DNA of 64,000 nucleotides from Sphingobium sp. CECT 9361. Its GTDB lineage: Bacteria; Pseudomonadota; Alphaproteobacteria; Sphingomonadales; Sphingomonadaceae. Positions 9,204-17,905 of the stretch are shown one piece after another; position 1 is the first letter of the stretch, and each line of letters starts with the position of its first letter. Location of the stretch: assembly GCF_918741285.1 (NCBI RefSeq), contig NZ_CAKKNC010000011.1:1-64000 (forward strand). Direction: 5' to 3'. Made by a program: the position numbers and the translations under genes. The notes below the pieces were generated by a model. The model made no database searches, had not been told where the DNA came from, and saw only the letters and a program-made list of their open reading frames with translations.

Positions 9204-10556
9204 ATGAGCATCGAGAAGATCCTGATCGCCAATCGCGGCGAAATCGCGTTGCGTATCCATCGCGCCGCGCATGAAATGGGTATCAAGACAGTCGCCGTGC
9301 ATTCCACCGCCGATGCGGACGCGATGCACGTGCGCCTTGCCGATGAAGCAATCTGCATCGGCCCGCCCGCCGCGCGCGACAGCTATCTCAATATTCCCAA
9401 CATCATCTCCGCCGCCGAAATTTCCGGCGCGGACGCCATTCATCCGGGCTACGGCTTCCTTTCGGAAAACGCGCAGTTCGCCGAAATCGTCGAAGCACAC
9501 GGCATCGCCTTCATCGGTCCCAAGCCCGAACATATCCGCACCATGGGTGACAAGGTCGAGGCCAAGCGCACCGCAGGCGCTCTGGGCCTGCCGCTCGTCC
9601 CCGGTTCCGACGGCGCGATCAGCGAGATCGTGGATGCCAAGCGGATCGCCGCAGAAATCGGCTATCCCGTCATCATCAAGGCAGCCTCCGGCGGCGGCGG
9701 GCGCGGCATGAAGATCGTGGAAAGCCCCAACGAACTCGAAACCCAGATGCAGCAGGCAGGCTCCGAAGCCAAAGCCGCTTTCGGCGACGCGACCGTCTAT
9801 CTGGAAAAATATCTCGGCAATCCCCGCCATATCGAATTTCAGATATTCGGCGACGGCAAAGGCAACGCCATCCATCTGGGCGAACGCGACTGCTCGCTGC
9901 AACGCCGCCACCAAAAGGTGCTCGAAGAAGCCCCCTCGCCTGTTATTTCACCCGCAGAGCGCGACCGCATGGGCGGCATCGTCAGCAAGGCAATGGCCGA
10001 CATGGGCTATCGCGGCGCAGGCACTATCGAGTTTCTGTACGAAGACGGCGAATTCTATTTCATCGAAATGAACACCCGCCTTCAGGTCGAGCATCCGGTC
10101 ACGGAAATGATCACCGGCGTCGATCTCGTCCGCGAACAGATCCGCATTGCCGAAGGTCGCCCGCTGTCGGTGGAACAGAAAGACCTCGTCTTTTCCGGCC
10201 ACGCCATCGAATGCCGCATCAACGCCGAAGATCCTCAGACCTTCGTCCCCTCACCCGGCACCGTCACCCGCTATCATGTTCCCGGCGGCATGCACGTCCG
10301 CGTCGATAGCGGCCTGTATCAAGGCTATAAGGTGCCACCCTACTACGATTCCATGATCGGCAAGCTGATCGTCTACGGCCGCACCCGTGAAGGCGCGATC
10401 ATGCGTCTTAAACGTGCGCTGGAAGAATATGTGATCGAAGGGATGAAGACCACGATCCCTCTCCACCAGGCGCTGCTGCGCGACCCGGAATTTCAGGACG
10501 GCGCATATACGATAAAGTGGCTGGAGGAGTGGCTGGCGCGGGAAGGCGCGGAATGA
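9204..10556 (+). CDS. accC: biotin carboxylase subunit of acetyl-CoA carboxylase
   Basis: The 450-residue protein has the three biotin carboxylase domains: N-terminal [19 protein letters not shown], central ATP-grasp with the glycine-rich loop [13 protein letters not shown], and C-terminal domain with [18 protein letters not shown] carrying the catalytic Glu-Asn-Arg residues. It carboxylates biotin on AccB using ATP and bicarbonate. The ATG at 9204 matches the family start; an open frame continuing upstream overlaps accB and is not part of the protein. Its stop overlaps the arsC start (ATGA). Confidence 0.97.
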   Translation: MSIEKILIANRGEIALRIHRAAHEMGIKTVAVHSTADADAMHVRLADEAICIGPPAARDSYLNIPNIISAAEISGADAIHPGYGFLSENAQFAEIVEAHGIAFIGPKPEHIRTMGDKVEAKRTAGALGLPLVPGSDGAISEIVDAKRIAAEIGYPVIIKAASGGGGRGMKIVESPNELETQMQQAGSEAKAAFGDATVYLEKYLGNPRHIEFQIFGDGKGNAIHLGERDCSLQRRHQKVLEEAPSPVISPAERDRMGGIVSKAMADMGYRGAGTIEFLYEDGEFYFIEMNTRLQVEHPVTEMITGVDLVREQIRIAEGRPLSVEQKDLVFSGHAIECRINAEDPQTFVPSPGTVTRYHVPGGMHVRVDSGLYQGYKVPPYYDSMIGKLIVYGRTREGAIMRLKRALEEYVIEGMKTTIPLHQALLRDPEFQDGAYTIKWLEEWLAREGAE

Positions 10557-10897
10557 AAGCCACCATCTACCACAACCCCGCCTGCGGCACCTCGCGCAAG
10601 ACGCTGGCTATTCTTGAGGAAACACCGGGCGTCGACGTGACCGTCGTCGAATATCTCAAGACCCCGCCGTCGGTCGACACCTTGCGCGCGCTATACCGCG
10701 ATGCCGGGATGACGCCGCAGCAAGGGCTGCGCCTGCGCGGCACCGATGCGGTCGAGCGTGGCTTGCCCGAAGCCGACGCCGAAACGGTGCTCGCTGCGAT
10801 GGCTGCAGAACCGATCCTTATCGAACGCCCTCTCGTCCGCACCGACAAGGGCGTTGCGCTCTGCCGCCCGCAGGAAAAGGTCCACGACTTGCTCTGA
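10553..10897 (+). CDS. arsC: arsenate reductase, glutaredoxin-type ArsC family
   Basis: The 114-residue protein begins [17 protein letters not shown], the ArsC/Spx thioredoxin-fold start with the catalytic cysteine in NPACGTSRK, and continues with [39 protein letters not shown] and [11 protein letters not shown], as in ArsC. It would reduce arsenate with glutathione and glutaredoxin. The gene overlaps the accC stop by four bases and so is translated from the acc transcript. No other arsenic genes are nearby, so the true substrate could differ. Confidence 0.9.
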   Translation: MKATIYHNPACGTSRKTLAILEETPGVDVTVVEYLKTPPSVDTLRALYRDAGMTPQQGLRLRGTDAVERGLPEADAETVLAAMAAEPILIERPLVRTDKGVALCRPQEKVHDLL

Positions 10898-11000
10898 ATT
10901 GGGACGAATATGCTGCGGCGCAGCAATTCTGTCGCAAAACCGTCGTAAGTGCATGATCTATGCCTTGCCACGGAAGGGTGTGGGGGTTTAGCCTTGCATC

Positions 11001-11750
11001 ATGGTCAGGAACACCGATTTGGCGACGATCGCAATCTACAGCCTGAAAGGTGGCGTGGGAAAGACGACCTTTGCCATCAATCTGGCATGGGCGTCTGCCG
11101 CCATCTCCAAACGGCGCACATTGCTCTGGGATCTGGACCCGCAGGCAGCGGCGACATGGCTGATTTCCGGCGATCAGACCGGACGCGACGAAGCCACCGC
11201 GATCTTCAGCAAGGACGTCGATATCGAAACCCTGATCCGGCCGTCGACCGTGCCGGGCATCGACCTGATCGCTGCCGACACCTCGCTACGCGGTCTGGAT
11301 CGCCTGTTTTTCGAACTGGGCAAGAAAAAACGGCTGGCGCGACTAATCGACGGGCTCGGTAAAGCGTATGACCGGATCATCCTCGATTGTCCGCCGGGCC
11401 TTACCGAGACCAGCGAACAGGTGCTGCGCGCCGCCGATCTGGTGATCGTCCCCGTCATCCCTTCCCCGCTGTCGCAACGCGCCTTGGGCGAAGTCGCGCG
11501 CTATCTGGTGCAGCGTGGTGGCGGTCATCCGCCTATCCTGCCCGTCTATTCCATGGTGGATCGCCGCCGTGCCCTGCATCGCGCAGCGCTGGAAAGTCAG
11601 CCCGACTGGCCCGTCATTCCCATGGCAAGCGCCGTCGAGCAGATGACATCGAAGCGCAAGCCTCTGGGCGCGTTCGCCAGCCGCTCTCCGGCCGCGCATG
11701 AATTCGCGCAATTGTGGACCGGCGTAGAGCGCCGTCTGACGCGCTCGTAA
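11001..11750 (+). CDS. orphan ParA-family ATPase
   Basis: The 249-residue protein has the deviant Walker A box SLKGGVGKTTFAINLAW, switch LLWDLDPQAAATWL, and Walker B-like RIILDCPPGLTETSEQ, the hallmarks of the ParA/MinD/Soj family that forms ATP-dependent dimers on DNA or membrane. There is no parB, no parS-like repeat and no chemosensory gene nearby, so it is unlikely to be the main chromosome-partitioning ParA. Cargo positioning or a function related to cell-envelope or storage granules is possible but not shown. It converges with the GGDEF-EAL gene, six bases apart. Confidence 0.85.
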   Translation: MVRNTDLATIAIYSLKGGVGKTTFAINLAWASAAISKRRTLLWDLDPQAAATWLISGDQTGRDEATAIFSKDVDIETLIRPSTVPGIDLIAADTSLRGLDRLFFELGKKKRLARLIDGLGKAYDRIILDCPPGLTETSEQVLRAADLVIVPVIPSPLSQRALGEVARYLVQRGGGHPPILPVYSMVDRRRALHRAALESQPDWPVIPMASAVEQMTSKRKPLGAFASRSPAAHEFAQLWTGVERRLTRS

Positions 11751-11756
11751 GGCAGA

Positions 11757-14144
11757 TCAGGCGACGGCGCTGGTCCGCTTGTTACGGAACAGCAGCAAGG
11801 CTTCATGCGCGGGCATCGGACGCCCGAAATAATAGCCCTGAATTTTCGTGCAGCCCAGCGCGTTGACCATTTCCAGCTCGGTCTGAGTCTCCACGCCCTC
11901 TGCGGTCGTCGCCATGCCCAGGCTGGTCGCCATCGCCACCACAGCCCGGATGATCGCCAGACTTTCGGGCACATGCTTGGCCGCACTGACCACGAAACTG
12001 CGGTCGATCTTGATCGTGTTGAACTTCGTACGGCTGAGATAACCGAGCGACGAATAGCCCGTACCGAAATCGTCCAGCGAAAGGCGTACGCCAAGGGCCA
12101 GAAGCTGATCGAGGATCCGCGTCGCCATCGTGCCTTCGCGCATGAATACGCTTTCGGTCACTTCCAGCTCAAGACGGCCCGGTGCCAGTCCGCTTTGGTC
12201 CAGCGCAGACATCACGCAGGAAACGAATTGCGGATTGTGAAGCTGCTCTGCGGACACGTTCACGGCAATCTTGATATCGTCCGGCCAGCGCATCGCTTCC
12301 TGACAGGCGGTGTGCAGCACCCATTCGCCGATTGGCGCGATCAGCCGCGCGTCTTCGGCCACGGGTATAAACTTGACCGGAGAAATCACGCCCATTTCCG
12401 GGTGTGTCCAGCGAACCAGAGACTCGAACCCTTCGATCTTGCCCGTCACGGCGTTGACGACAGGCTGATAAACGACGTGCAGCTCTTCCTTGTCGAGCGC
12501 CTCGCGCAGCGCAATTTCCAGCGTTCGGCGTTCCTCGGCATCGACATGCAGGCGTGGCTCATAGGGGCAATGCGTACCGCCGCCTTCGTCCTTCGCGCGA
12601 TATAGCGCCAGATCGGCACTGCGGATGAGCGTTTCGGTTGTCGTGCCATCGCGCGGCGCCATCGCCGATCCCACTGAAGCCCCGATGTACAGCATGTTCG
12701 GCCCGACTTCATAGGGCTGCGACAGCGCGTCGATCAGCGCCAGGGAGAATTGCGCTATGCGGAACGGCTCATCGAATTCGCGCATGACGATGGCGAACTC
12801 GTCGCCGCCAATCCGTCCGCATACTTCATAGGGGCCGCACATTTCGCGCAGGCGCTCCGCAACCTGTTCCAGCAGCTTGTCGCCGACCTGATGCCCCAGC
12901 GTGTCGTTGACCGATTTGAAGCGGTCAAGATCGATCATGAGAAACGCGCACCGGCCGTTCCACCGCTCCACCGAATGGAGCGCTGCGGATAAGGCTTCGC
13001 TCAGTTGCAGGCGATTGGGCAGACCGGTCAGTGGATCGAAGCGCGCCAGTTGTGCGATCTTGTCGGATGTTTCCCGCTGTTCGGTGACATCCGATCCCAC
13101 GCCCCGGAAACCAAGGAATGCGCCATTGTCATCCAGTCGCGGCGAAGCCGACAAGTCCCACCAGCGCAGGGAACCGTCGATTTCCACGGGCAGCACGACA
13201 TGGCTAAAACTCTCGTGTCGTTTCAGCCGCTCGGCCACGTCGCGCAGGCCCGCGTTGAACTCCCCGCTTTCCCAGTGACTTCCCGCCAGTATCTGGACGA
13301 GGGGCTTGCCTTCCAGCGCTGCGGGCGTCGTCCCCAGCAACTCGGCGAGACGCGGCGACACTGCAGAAATGCGGCGCGCTGTGTCAGTCTGCCACAGCCA
13401 GTCTGCCCCTAACTCATCATGTTCGCGCAGCAGCAGGCTGACGACTTCGCGCTTCTCGGTAAGCTCCGCCCCCGTCTGTAACTGCTGACCGAACGCGCGC
13501 GCATGTTTGAGGCTGGCGATCAGGAGAGCCAAAGCATAGCTTGCAGCCAAAATCGGCAATTGCGGGCCATAGGCTTCAGGGAACAACAGTACGCCGCCCG
13601 CCCCGACAATCAGAAGAAAGCCGATGGATGCCAAGGGCAAAGCCGACAGCGCCACCGCAGCACCAACCATCAAACAACTGTTGAGCGTCCAGATCGCGAT
13701 GATCTGTTCGGGATGGCCCGCTTGCGAGAAAGACAGCGTCGCAACCGTCCACAACACCCCCTGCAGAGTGACGAGGCCGCCCTGCGCCAGAATATCGTTT
13801 CGCGTTACTGAAGCATAGTCCTCGCGGATTCGCTGCCGACTGTGACGCAGCGGCAGAAGCGTGACGATGACCGCAAGGGCTGTCCAGCCGACAAACATGG
13901 GGAGATGCGCGCTGGCGCCAAACACGCTCCACACGAAGGCCATCGCCAGAATGTTCAGGATGAACTGCACTATATAAAATCGGTCCGCTGACCACAACTG
14001 CGCGCGATATAGCAGGTCGGGCGAAACTGCCCGCGGTGGGGCACACCCCATCAGCATCAGAAGCGACAGCTTATCCCGATCCGTTGCGGGCGAAGTGGTA
14101 GAGTCCGGGTTCACTCTATTGGAGTGCCACAACAGAGTTATCAA
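11757..14144 (-). CDS. membrane-bound PAS-GGDEF-EAL cyclic-di-GMP protein
   Basis: The 795-residue protein has several N-terminal membrane helices (about residues 55-215), a coiled stretch, a PAS domain (~245-365), a GGDEF domain with an intact RIGGDEFAIVM near residue 445, and an EAL domain from ~545 with DDFGTGYSSL near residue 690. The signature motif reads FESL instead of EAL; the glutamate needed for metal binding is kept. It could therefore both make and break cyclic-di-GMP, or use GGDEF as a regulatory module. The start is uncertain: TTG at 14144, GTG at 14114 or a later ATG are all open. Confidence 0.9.
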   Translation of the reverse strand: MITLLWHSNRVNPDSTTSPATDRDKLSLLMLMGCAPPRAVSPDLLYRAQLWSADRFYIVQFILNILAMAFVWSVFGASAHLPMFVGWTALAVIVTLLPLRHSRQRIREDYASVTRNDILAQGGLVTLQGVLWTVATLSFSQAGHPEQIIAIWTLNSCLMVGAAVALSALPLASIGFLLIVGAGGVLLFPEAYGPQLPILAASYALALLIASLKHARAFGQQLQTGAELTEKREVVSLLLREHDELGADWLWQTDTARRISAVSPRLAELLGTTPAALEGKPLVQILAGSHWESGEFNAGLRDVAERLKRHESFSHVVLPVEIDGSLRWWDLSASPRLDDNGAFLGFRGVGSDVTEQRETSDKIAQLARFDPLTGLPNRLQLSEALSAALHSVERWNGRCAFLMIDLDRFKSVNDTLGHQVGDKLLEQVAERLREMCGPYEVCGRIGGDEFAIVMREFDEPFRIAQFSLALIDALSQPYEVGPNMLYIGASVGSAMAPRDGTTTETLIRSADLALYRAKDEGGGTHCPYEPRLHVDAEERRTLEIALREALDKEELHVVYQPVVNAVTGKIEGFESLVRWTHPEMGVISPVKFIPVAEDARLIAPIGEWVLHTACQEAMRWPDDIKIAVNVSAEQLHNPQFVSCVMSALDQSGLAPGRLELEVTESVFMREGTMATRILDQLLALGVRLSLDDFGTGYSSLGYLSRTKFNTIKIDRSFVVSAAKHVPESLAIIRAVVAMATSLGMATTAEGVETQTELEMVNALGCTKIQGYYFGRPMPAHEALLLFRNKRTSAVA

Positions 14145-14224
14145 TCGGTTAGCAACGTCACGAAATGATCGACAGGATTTGCACCATTTTCGATCAATTT
14201 ACGCCGCTTGCGGCGACGAATGCC

Positions 14225-15964
14225 TCAGGCCGCGATATCGTACGGACGGATTTCCCCGGACAGATACAGGTTGCGCGCCTTTGACCGGCTGAGCTTGCCG
14301 GAGCTGGTGCGCGGCAAGGTGCGCGGCGGCACCAGTTCCACAACGCAGTTCATGCCGGTGATCGAGCGCACCCGCTCCCGAATTTCGTCGCGGAGGCGCG
14401 ATCGCTCCGCATTGTCGGACGTTCGGCAGTGCACCAGCACGGCGGGCGCTTCTTCGCCGCCCGGCGTCGTAATCGCGAAGGCAGCGATGTCGCCCTGCTT
14501 GAACCCCGGCAACTGCTCCACGGCCCATTCGATATCCTGCGGCCAGTGGTTCTTGCCGTTGATGATGATCATGTCCTTGGCGCGGCCCACGATATAGAGA
14601 TAACCGTCGCTCAGATAACCCATGTCGCCAGTATCGAGCCAGCCGTCGATCAGGCAAGCGTCGGTCGCTTCCTGATCGCGGAAATAGCCGACCATCAGCG
14701 ACGGCCCGGTGGTCCACACCTTGCCGATCTGGCGCTCGTTCAGCGGGCTGCCATCCTCGTCGCGGATCTGTACGATCATGTCCTTGGCGGGCTTGCCGCA
14801 ATTGACGATGGCACGGAAACGCTGCGGACGGCCTTCGGCGGCCGAACCGCCCGACAGGTCGGTTTCCTCGACCAGTTCGACGACGATGCCTTCGCCCGGC
14901 GGCATGATCGTCACCGCCAGCGTTGCTTCGGCAAGGCCATAGCTTGGCAGGAACGCCGTCGGTGCAAAGCCTGCATCCGCGAACGCATCTACAAAGCCTT
15001 GCATCACGTCGGGGCGAATCATGTCCGCACCGTTGCCCGCCAGCCGCCAGCGCGACAGATCGAAGCGGTCGGCGGCCTTGGTCTGGCTCGACATGCGGCG
15101 CGAACAGATATCGTATCCGAAGGTCGGCGAATAGCTGATCGAGGTGCCTTCGTTGCGGCTGATGAGATCGAGCCACGCCAGCGGACGCCGCGCGAAATCC
15201 TCAGTCTTCATGTAATCGGTCGATACCTGATTGGCGACGACCGACAGGAAGCAACCGACCAGCCCCATGTCATGATACCAGGGCAGCCAGCTTATGCAGC
15301 GGTCGCTGTCCTGCACCTGCATCCCGTGGCTGTGCGCCGACAGGTTGCTGAGCAGCGCATGGTGCGTAACCGCGACGCCATGCGGAAAGCGGGTCGATCC
15401 GCTGGAATATTGCAGATAGGCGATGTCGTTTGTGTCTGCGCTCGGCAGCACGCAGGGCGCAGCGTTTCGCGCGATGAACGCATCGAACGCCAAAGGCTCT
15501 ACGTTGCGCTGCGCCGCCGCTTCGCCTGCCATCTCGGCCAGTTCGGCAGGGTAGAACAGGATCGTCGGATCGCTGCTCGAAAGCTGGACGACCAACTGGT
15601 CGATATAGCTTTCCTTGCCGCCAAAGCTGGTCGGCAGCGGCAGCGGCACCGGCCAAGCGCCTGCATAGACGATGCCGAAGAACATCTGCGCGAATTCCGG
15701 GCCGGTCTCCGCGATCAAAGCGATCCGGTCCAGCGGCTTCACGCCATGCGCAATAAGTCGATACGCGCAATCCAACGCATCGCTGCGCAGTTCCGAAAAG
15801 GGATAGGCCCGCGCCAGATTACCGCGCGGATCGTGAAAGTTCAGGCCGCGCACGCCCTGCGCCGCATAATCAAGCGCTTCGCCCAAAGTGGCGAAATCCG
15901 ACAGCCGCCGCGGCAGGCTGTCCTGCGTCGGCGTGGCGGTCAATATGGTCTGCGATCCCGTCAT
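14225..15964 (-). CDS. fatty acyl-AMP ligase / FadD32-like acyl-activating enzyme
   Basis: The 579-residue protein is an ANL-superfamily adenylate-forming enzyme. LQYSSGSTRFPHGVAVTHHA is the phosphate loop, LPWYHDMGLVG and FLPSYGLAEATLAV are core motifs, WLDTGDMGYLSDG binds the ribose, and RTSSGKLSRSKAR holds the C-terminal catalytic lysine. The wording SSGSTRFPHGV and YHDMGLVG is that of fatty acyl-AMP ligases, which load acyl groups onto acyl carrier protein rather than CoA. In sphingolipid-making alphaproteobacteria such enzymes feed acyl chains to serine palmitoyltransferase, but no such gene is in the window. The ATG at 15964 is preferred to a TTG at 15979. Confidence 0.88.
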   Translation of the reverse strand: MTGSQTILTATPTQDSLPRRLSDFATLGEALDYAAQGVRGLNFHDPRGNLARAYPFSELRSDALDCAYRLIAHGVKPLDRIALIAETGPEFAQMFFGIVYAGAWPVPLPLPTSFGGKESYIDQLVVQLSSSDPTILFYPAELAEMAGEAAAQRNVEPLAFDAFIARNAAPCVLPSADTNDIAYLQYSSGSTRFPHGVAVTHHALLSNLSAHSHGMQVQDSDRCISWLPWYHDMGLVGCFLSVVANQVSTDYMKTEDFARRPLAWLDLISRNEGTSISYSPTFGYDICSRRMSSQTKAADRFDLSRWRLAGNGADMIRPDVMQGFVDAFADAGFAPTAFLPSYGLAEATLAVTIMPPGEGIVVELVEETDLSGGSAAEGRPQRFRAIVNCGKPAKDMIVQIRDEDGSPLNERQIGKVWTTGPSLMVGYFRDQEATDACLIDGWLDTGDMGYLSDGYLYIVGRAKDMIIINGKNHWPQDIEWAVEQLPGFKQGDIAAFAITTPGGEEAPAVLVHCRTSDNAERSRLRDEIRERVRSITGMNCVVELVPPRTLPRTSSGKLSRSKARNLYLSGEIRPYDIAA

Positions 15965-16009
15965 ATTGGTTTCAACCAATGCTAATATCCTGAAATTATT
16001 GGCAAACCC

Positions 16010-16657
16010 GTGATTTTTCTTTTGGGCGCGCCTCGAAATTCTGTCCAGCCTGCTCTTTTAGCGCACAAGGCGCGTTCAAATTCCGGCCCGACTGTGGCAC
16101 AAAAGTGGCGCGTGCCGTCATTTTCACCCTCCAATCGCGCCAAAAAGCCGCCCCCGCCGCTCACCGATGCAAAATTGCGCGATCTTGCGCTGCATTATGT
16201 GGGACGCTTCGCCACGACAAGAGCAAAGCTGACTGCCTATCTCTCTCGCAAGATCAGGGAGCGCGGATGGGACGATGCACAGCCGCCCGATCTGCAGGCG
16301 CTGGCCGAGCAATTCGCAGAGCTGGGCTATATCGACGACGCCAGCTTCGCCGCCATGAAGGGCGCGGCGCTCACCCGCCGCGGCTTCGGCACCCGCCGCG
16401 TCGGCGAAGCGCTGCGCGCCGCGGGCGTGGAAGAGGAAGACAGTGCCCCCGCGCTGGACGACGCCGCCGCCGAACGCTGGGCCTCCGCCGACGCCTTCGC
16501 CCGCCGCAAGCGCCTCGGCCCCTATGCCGCCGCGCCGGTCGAGCGCGACAAACGCGACAAGCACATTGCCGCCTTCCTGCGCGCAGGCCATGATTACGCG
16601 ATGGCCCGCCGATGGATCGACGCCGCCCCAGGGAAGATGCCCGAACGTGAAGAATAG
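16010..16657 (+). CDS. recX: RecX-family regulatory protein
   Basis: The frame encodes up to 215 residues. From about residue 50 it shows the RecX three-helix repeats: DAKLRDLALHYVGRFATTRAKLTAYLSRKI, LAEQFAELGYIDDASFAAM and GFGTRRVGEALRAAGV, with a tail DKHIAAFLRAGHDYAMARRWI. RecX restrains RecA filaments. The N-terminal 28-35 residues look unlike the family, so translation may really begin at GTG 16094 or 16112 instead of GTG 16010. recA is not in the window. The stop overlaps the proposed start of the next gene by a few bases. Confidence 0.8.
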   Translation: MIFLLGAPRNSVQPALLAHKARSNSGPTVAQKWRVPSFSPSNRAKKPPPPLTDAKLRDLALHYVGRFATTRAKLTAYLSRKIRERGWDDAQPPDLQALAEQFAELGYIDDASFAAMKGAALTRRGFGTRRVGEALRAAGVEEEDSAPALDDAAAERWASADAFARRKRLGPYAAAPVERDKRDKHIAAFLRAGHDYAMARRWIDAAPGKMPEREE

Positions 16658-17300
16658 TTTTTACGCCATCGCCTCCACACTGTTCCCCGGCGCACGCCGG
16701 GGTCCAGAGCAACAAAGCACAGCGCGTGGGGCTCCTAGACCCCGGCGTGCGCCGGGGAACAGGCTACGTCATATTGCACGCATCGGCTTATTGCCCCTGT
16801 GCCTCGCGCTCCCCGCCTGCTCGGACAACACCTCCACAGCCGACAACACTACCGTCGCAACCAAAACGACGGCCAGCACCATCCCCCTGACCATCGTCAG
16901 CAAAGGCAAGACGCACCGTTTCGACGTGGAACTCGCCCTGACGCCCGAAGAGCAGGAGCAAGGCCTGATGTTCCGCAAGGAGCTCCCCGCGGACGGCGGC
17001 ATGGTCTTCCCCATGACCCCGCCCCGCACTGCCAGCTTCTGGATGAAGAACACCGTCATCCCCCTCGACATGCTCTTCATCCGCACCGACGGCACCATCG
17101 CCCTCATCGCCGCCAACACCAAACCCTACGCCCGCGAACCGGTCTCCGCAGGCGTTCCCGTAGCCGCCGTCCTCGAACTGCGCGGCGGCAGAGCGGCGGA
17201 ACTGGGCGTAAAGGAAGGGGACAAAGTAAAATGGGGTGCCTGCGCCGTGCCGGACGTGCGGCCCGATGAAAGCTGGGACCGGGCGAGCTTTTGTCCGTAG
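16647..17300 (+). CDS. DUF192 lipoprotein with a REPIN inside its N-terminal reading frame
   Basis: The C-terminal ~120 residues are a complete DUF192 domain (LTPEEQEQGLMFRKELPADG, GMVFPMTPPRTASFWMKNT, IPLDMLFIRTDGTI, AVLELRGGRAAELGVKEGD). Before it is a lipoprotein-type leader RIGLLPLCLALPACS. The only plausible start in frame upstream is GTG at 16647, which overlaps the recX stop and has GGGAAG upstream. Between that start and the leader lies a 79-bp palindromic REPIN-like element (16682-16760) that is read through in frame as about 26 Arg/Gly/Pro-rich residues. Either the element was inserted within the gene without breaking the frame, or translation starts downstream at a non-ATG codon such as TTG in the leader. 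DUF192 proteins are periplasmic and of unknown function. Confidence 0.75.
   Translation: MKNSFYAIASTLFPGARRGPEQQSTARGAPRPRRAPGNRLRHIARIGLLPLCLALPACSDNTSTADNTTVATKTTASTIPLTIVSKGKTHRFDVELALTPEEQEQGLMFRKELPADGGMVFPMTPPRTASFWMKNTVIPLDMLFIRTDGTIALIAANTKPYAREPVSAGVPVAAVLELRGGRAAELGVKEGDKVKWGACAVPDVRPDESWDRASFCP
16682..16760. repeat. REPIN-like inverted pair, class I (CCCCGGCG...CGCCGGGG)
   Basis: Two copies of a 26-28 bp palindromic unit face each other: GTTCCCCGGCGCACGCC with GGGGTCCAG on the left (16682-16710) and its inverse on the right (16731-16760). Each unit is a hairpin with a TCCAG/CTAGA tail pointing inward. The same unit recurs at 19779 and 21267. Confidence 0.85.
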
Positions 17301-17312
17301 GCATACCGGTTA

Positions 17313-17412
17313 CGTCACCCCGGGCTTGACCCGGGGTCCCGCTTCTTCCTCCAGTTTCCAAAGTCAGCCAACAAATTTGACAGCGGGACCCCGGATCAAG
17401 TCCGGGGTGACG
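17313..17412. repeat. REPIN-like inverted pair, class II (CCCCGG-CTTGA-CCGGGG)
   Basis: Left unit CGTCACCCCGGGCTTGAC followed by CCGGGGTCCCG; right unit at 17383-17412 is the near-exact inverse (differences in the loop side: GGCTTGACC versus GGACTTGATCC). About 40 bases of unrelated sequence separate them. It fills most of the gap between the DUF192 and NDUFA12 genes. Confidence 0.85.
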
Positions 17413-17480
17413 AGATTGCTAACCAGCCCCCACCAAAACCGCCTTGCCAATCCGCCCTGCCAGCGGCTAAGCGAATCCGC

Positions 17481-17879
17481 ATGGGAATCCTCGGCAAGAT
17501 CTTCACCTGGTGGGACGGCGCGACCATCGGCACCGCACTCTGGAGCGCGCGTAACGGCACGCGCGTGGGGGAGGACCATCAGGGCAATGTCTATTTTCAG
17601 GGCGGCAAGGACGTCCACGGCAATCCCCGCCGCTGGGTGATGTATGCTGGCGCCAACGATGCGAGCCGCGTGCCGCCCGAATGGCATGGATGGCTGCACA
17701 ACACGTTCGAAGACGCGCCGGAAAGCTTCCTGCCCCCCGCTCGCATCTGGGAACGCGATTATACGCCCAACCAGACTGGCACCGTGAACGCTTATCGCCC
17801 GAGCGGCGCCATCGAAAAAGGCGGCGTGCGCCAGTCGGCCACCGGTGACTATGAGGCCTGGTCGCCCGACGCGGGCTAA
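17481..17879 (+). CDS. NDUFA12-type accessory subunit of NADH:ubiquinone oxidoreductase
   Basis: The 132-residue protein reads GILGKIFTWWDGATIGTALW, VGEDHQGNVYFQGGKD, RRWVMYAGANDASRVPPEWHGWLH and WERDYTPNQTGT, the NDUFA12/B17.2 pattern. It is a supernumerary complex I subunit found in mitochondria and alphaproteobacteria, peripheral and close to the quinone module. The start ATG at 17481 matches the family. It converges with aat, as is common in this class of bacteria. Confidence 0.92.
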   Translation: MGILGKIFTWWDGATIGTALWSARNGTRVGEDHQGNVYFQGGKDVHGNPRRWVMYAGANDASRVPPEWHGWLHNTFEDAPESFLPPARIWERDYTPNQTGTVNAYRPSGAIEKGGVRQSATGDYEAWSPDAG

Positions 17880-17905
17880 TCTGCCTGGGCATTACGGCGC
17901 ATTAT

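Noticed and set aside
14429..15985. 518-codon plus-strand frame opposite the acyl-AMP ligase
   Set aside because: Arg/His/Ala-rich, lacks domains, and the opposite strand has full ANL motifs.
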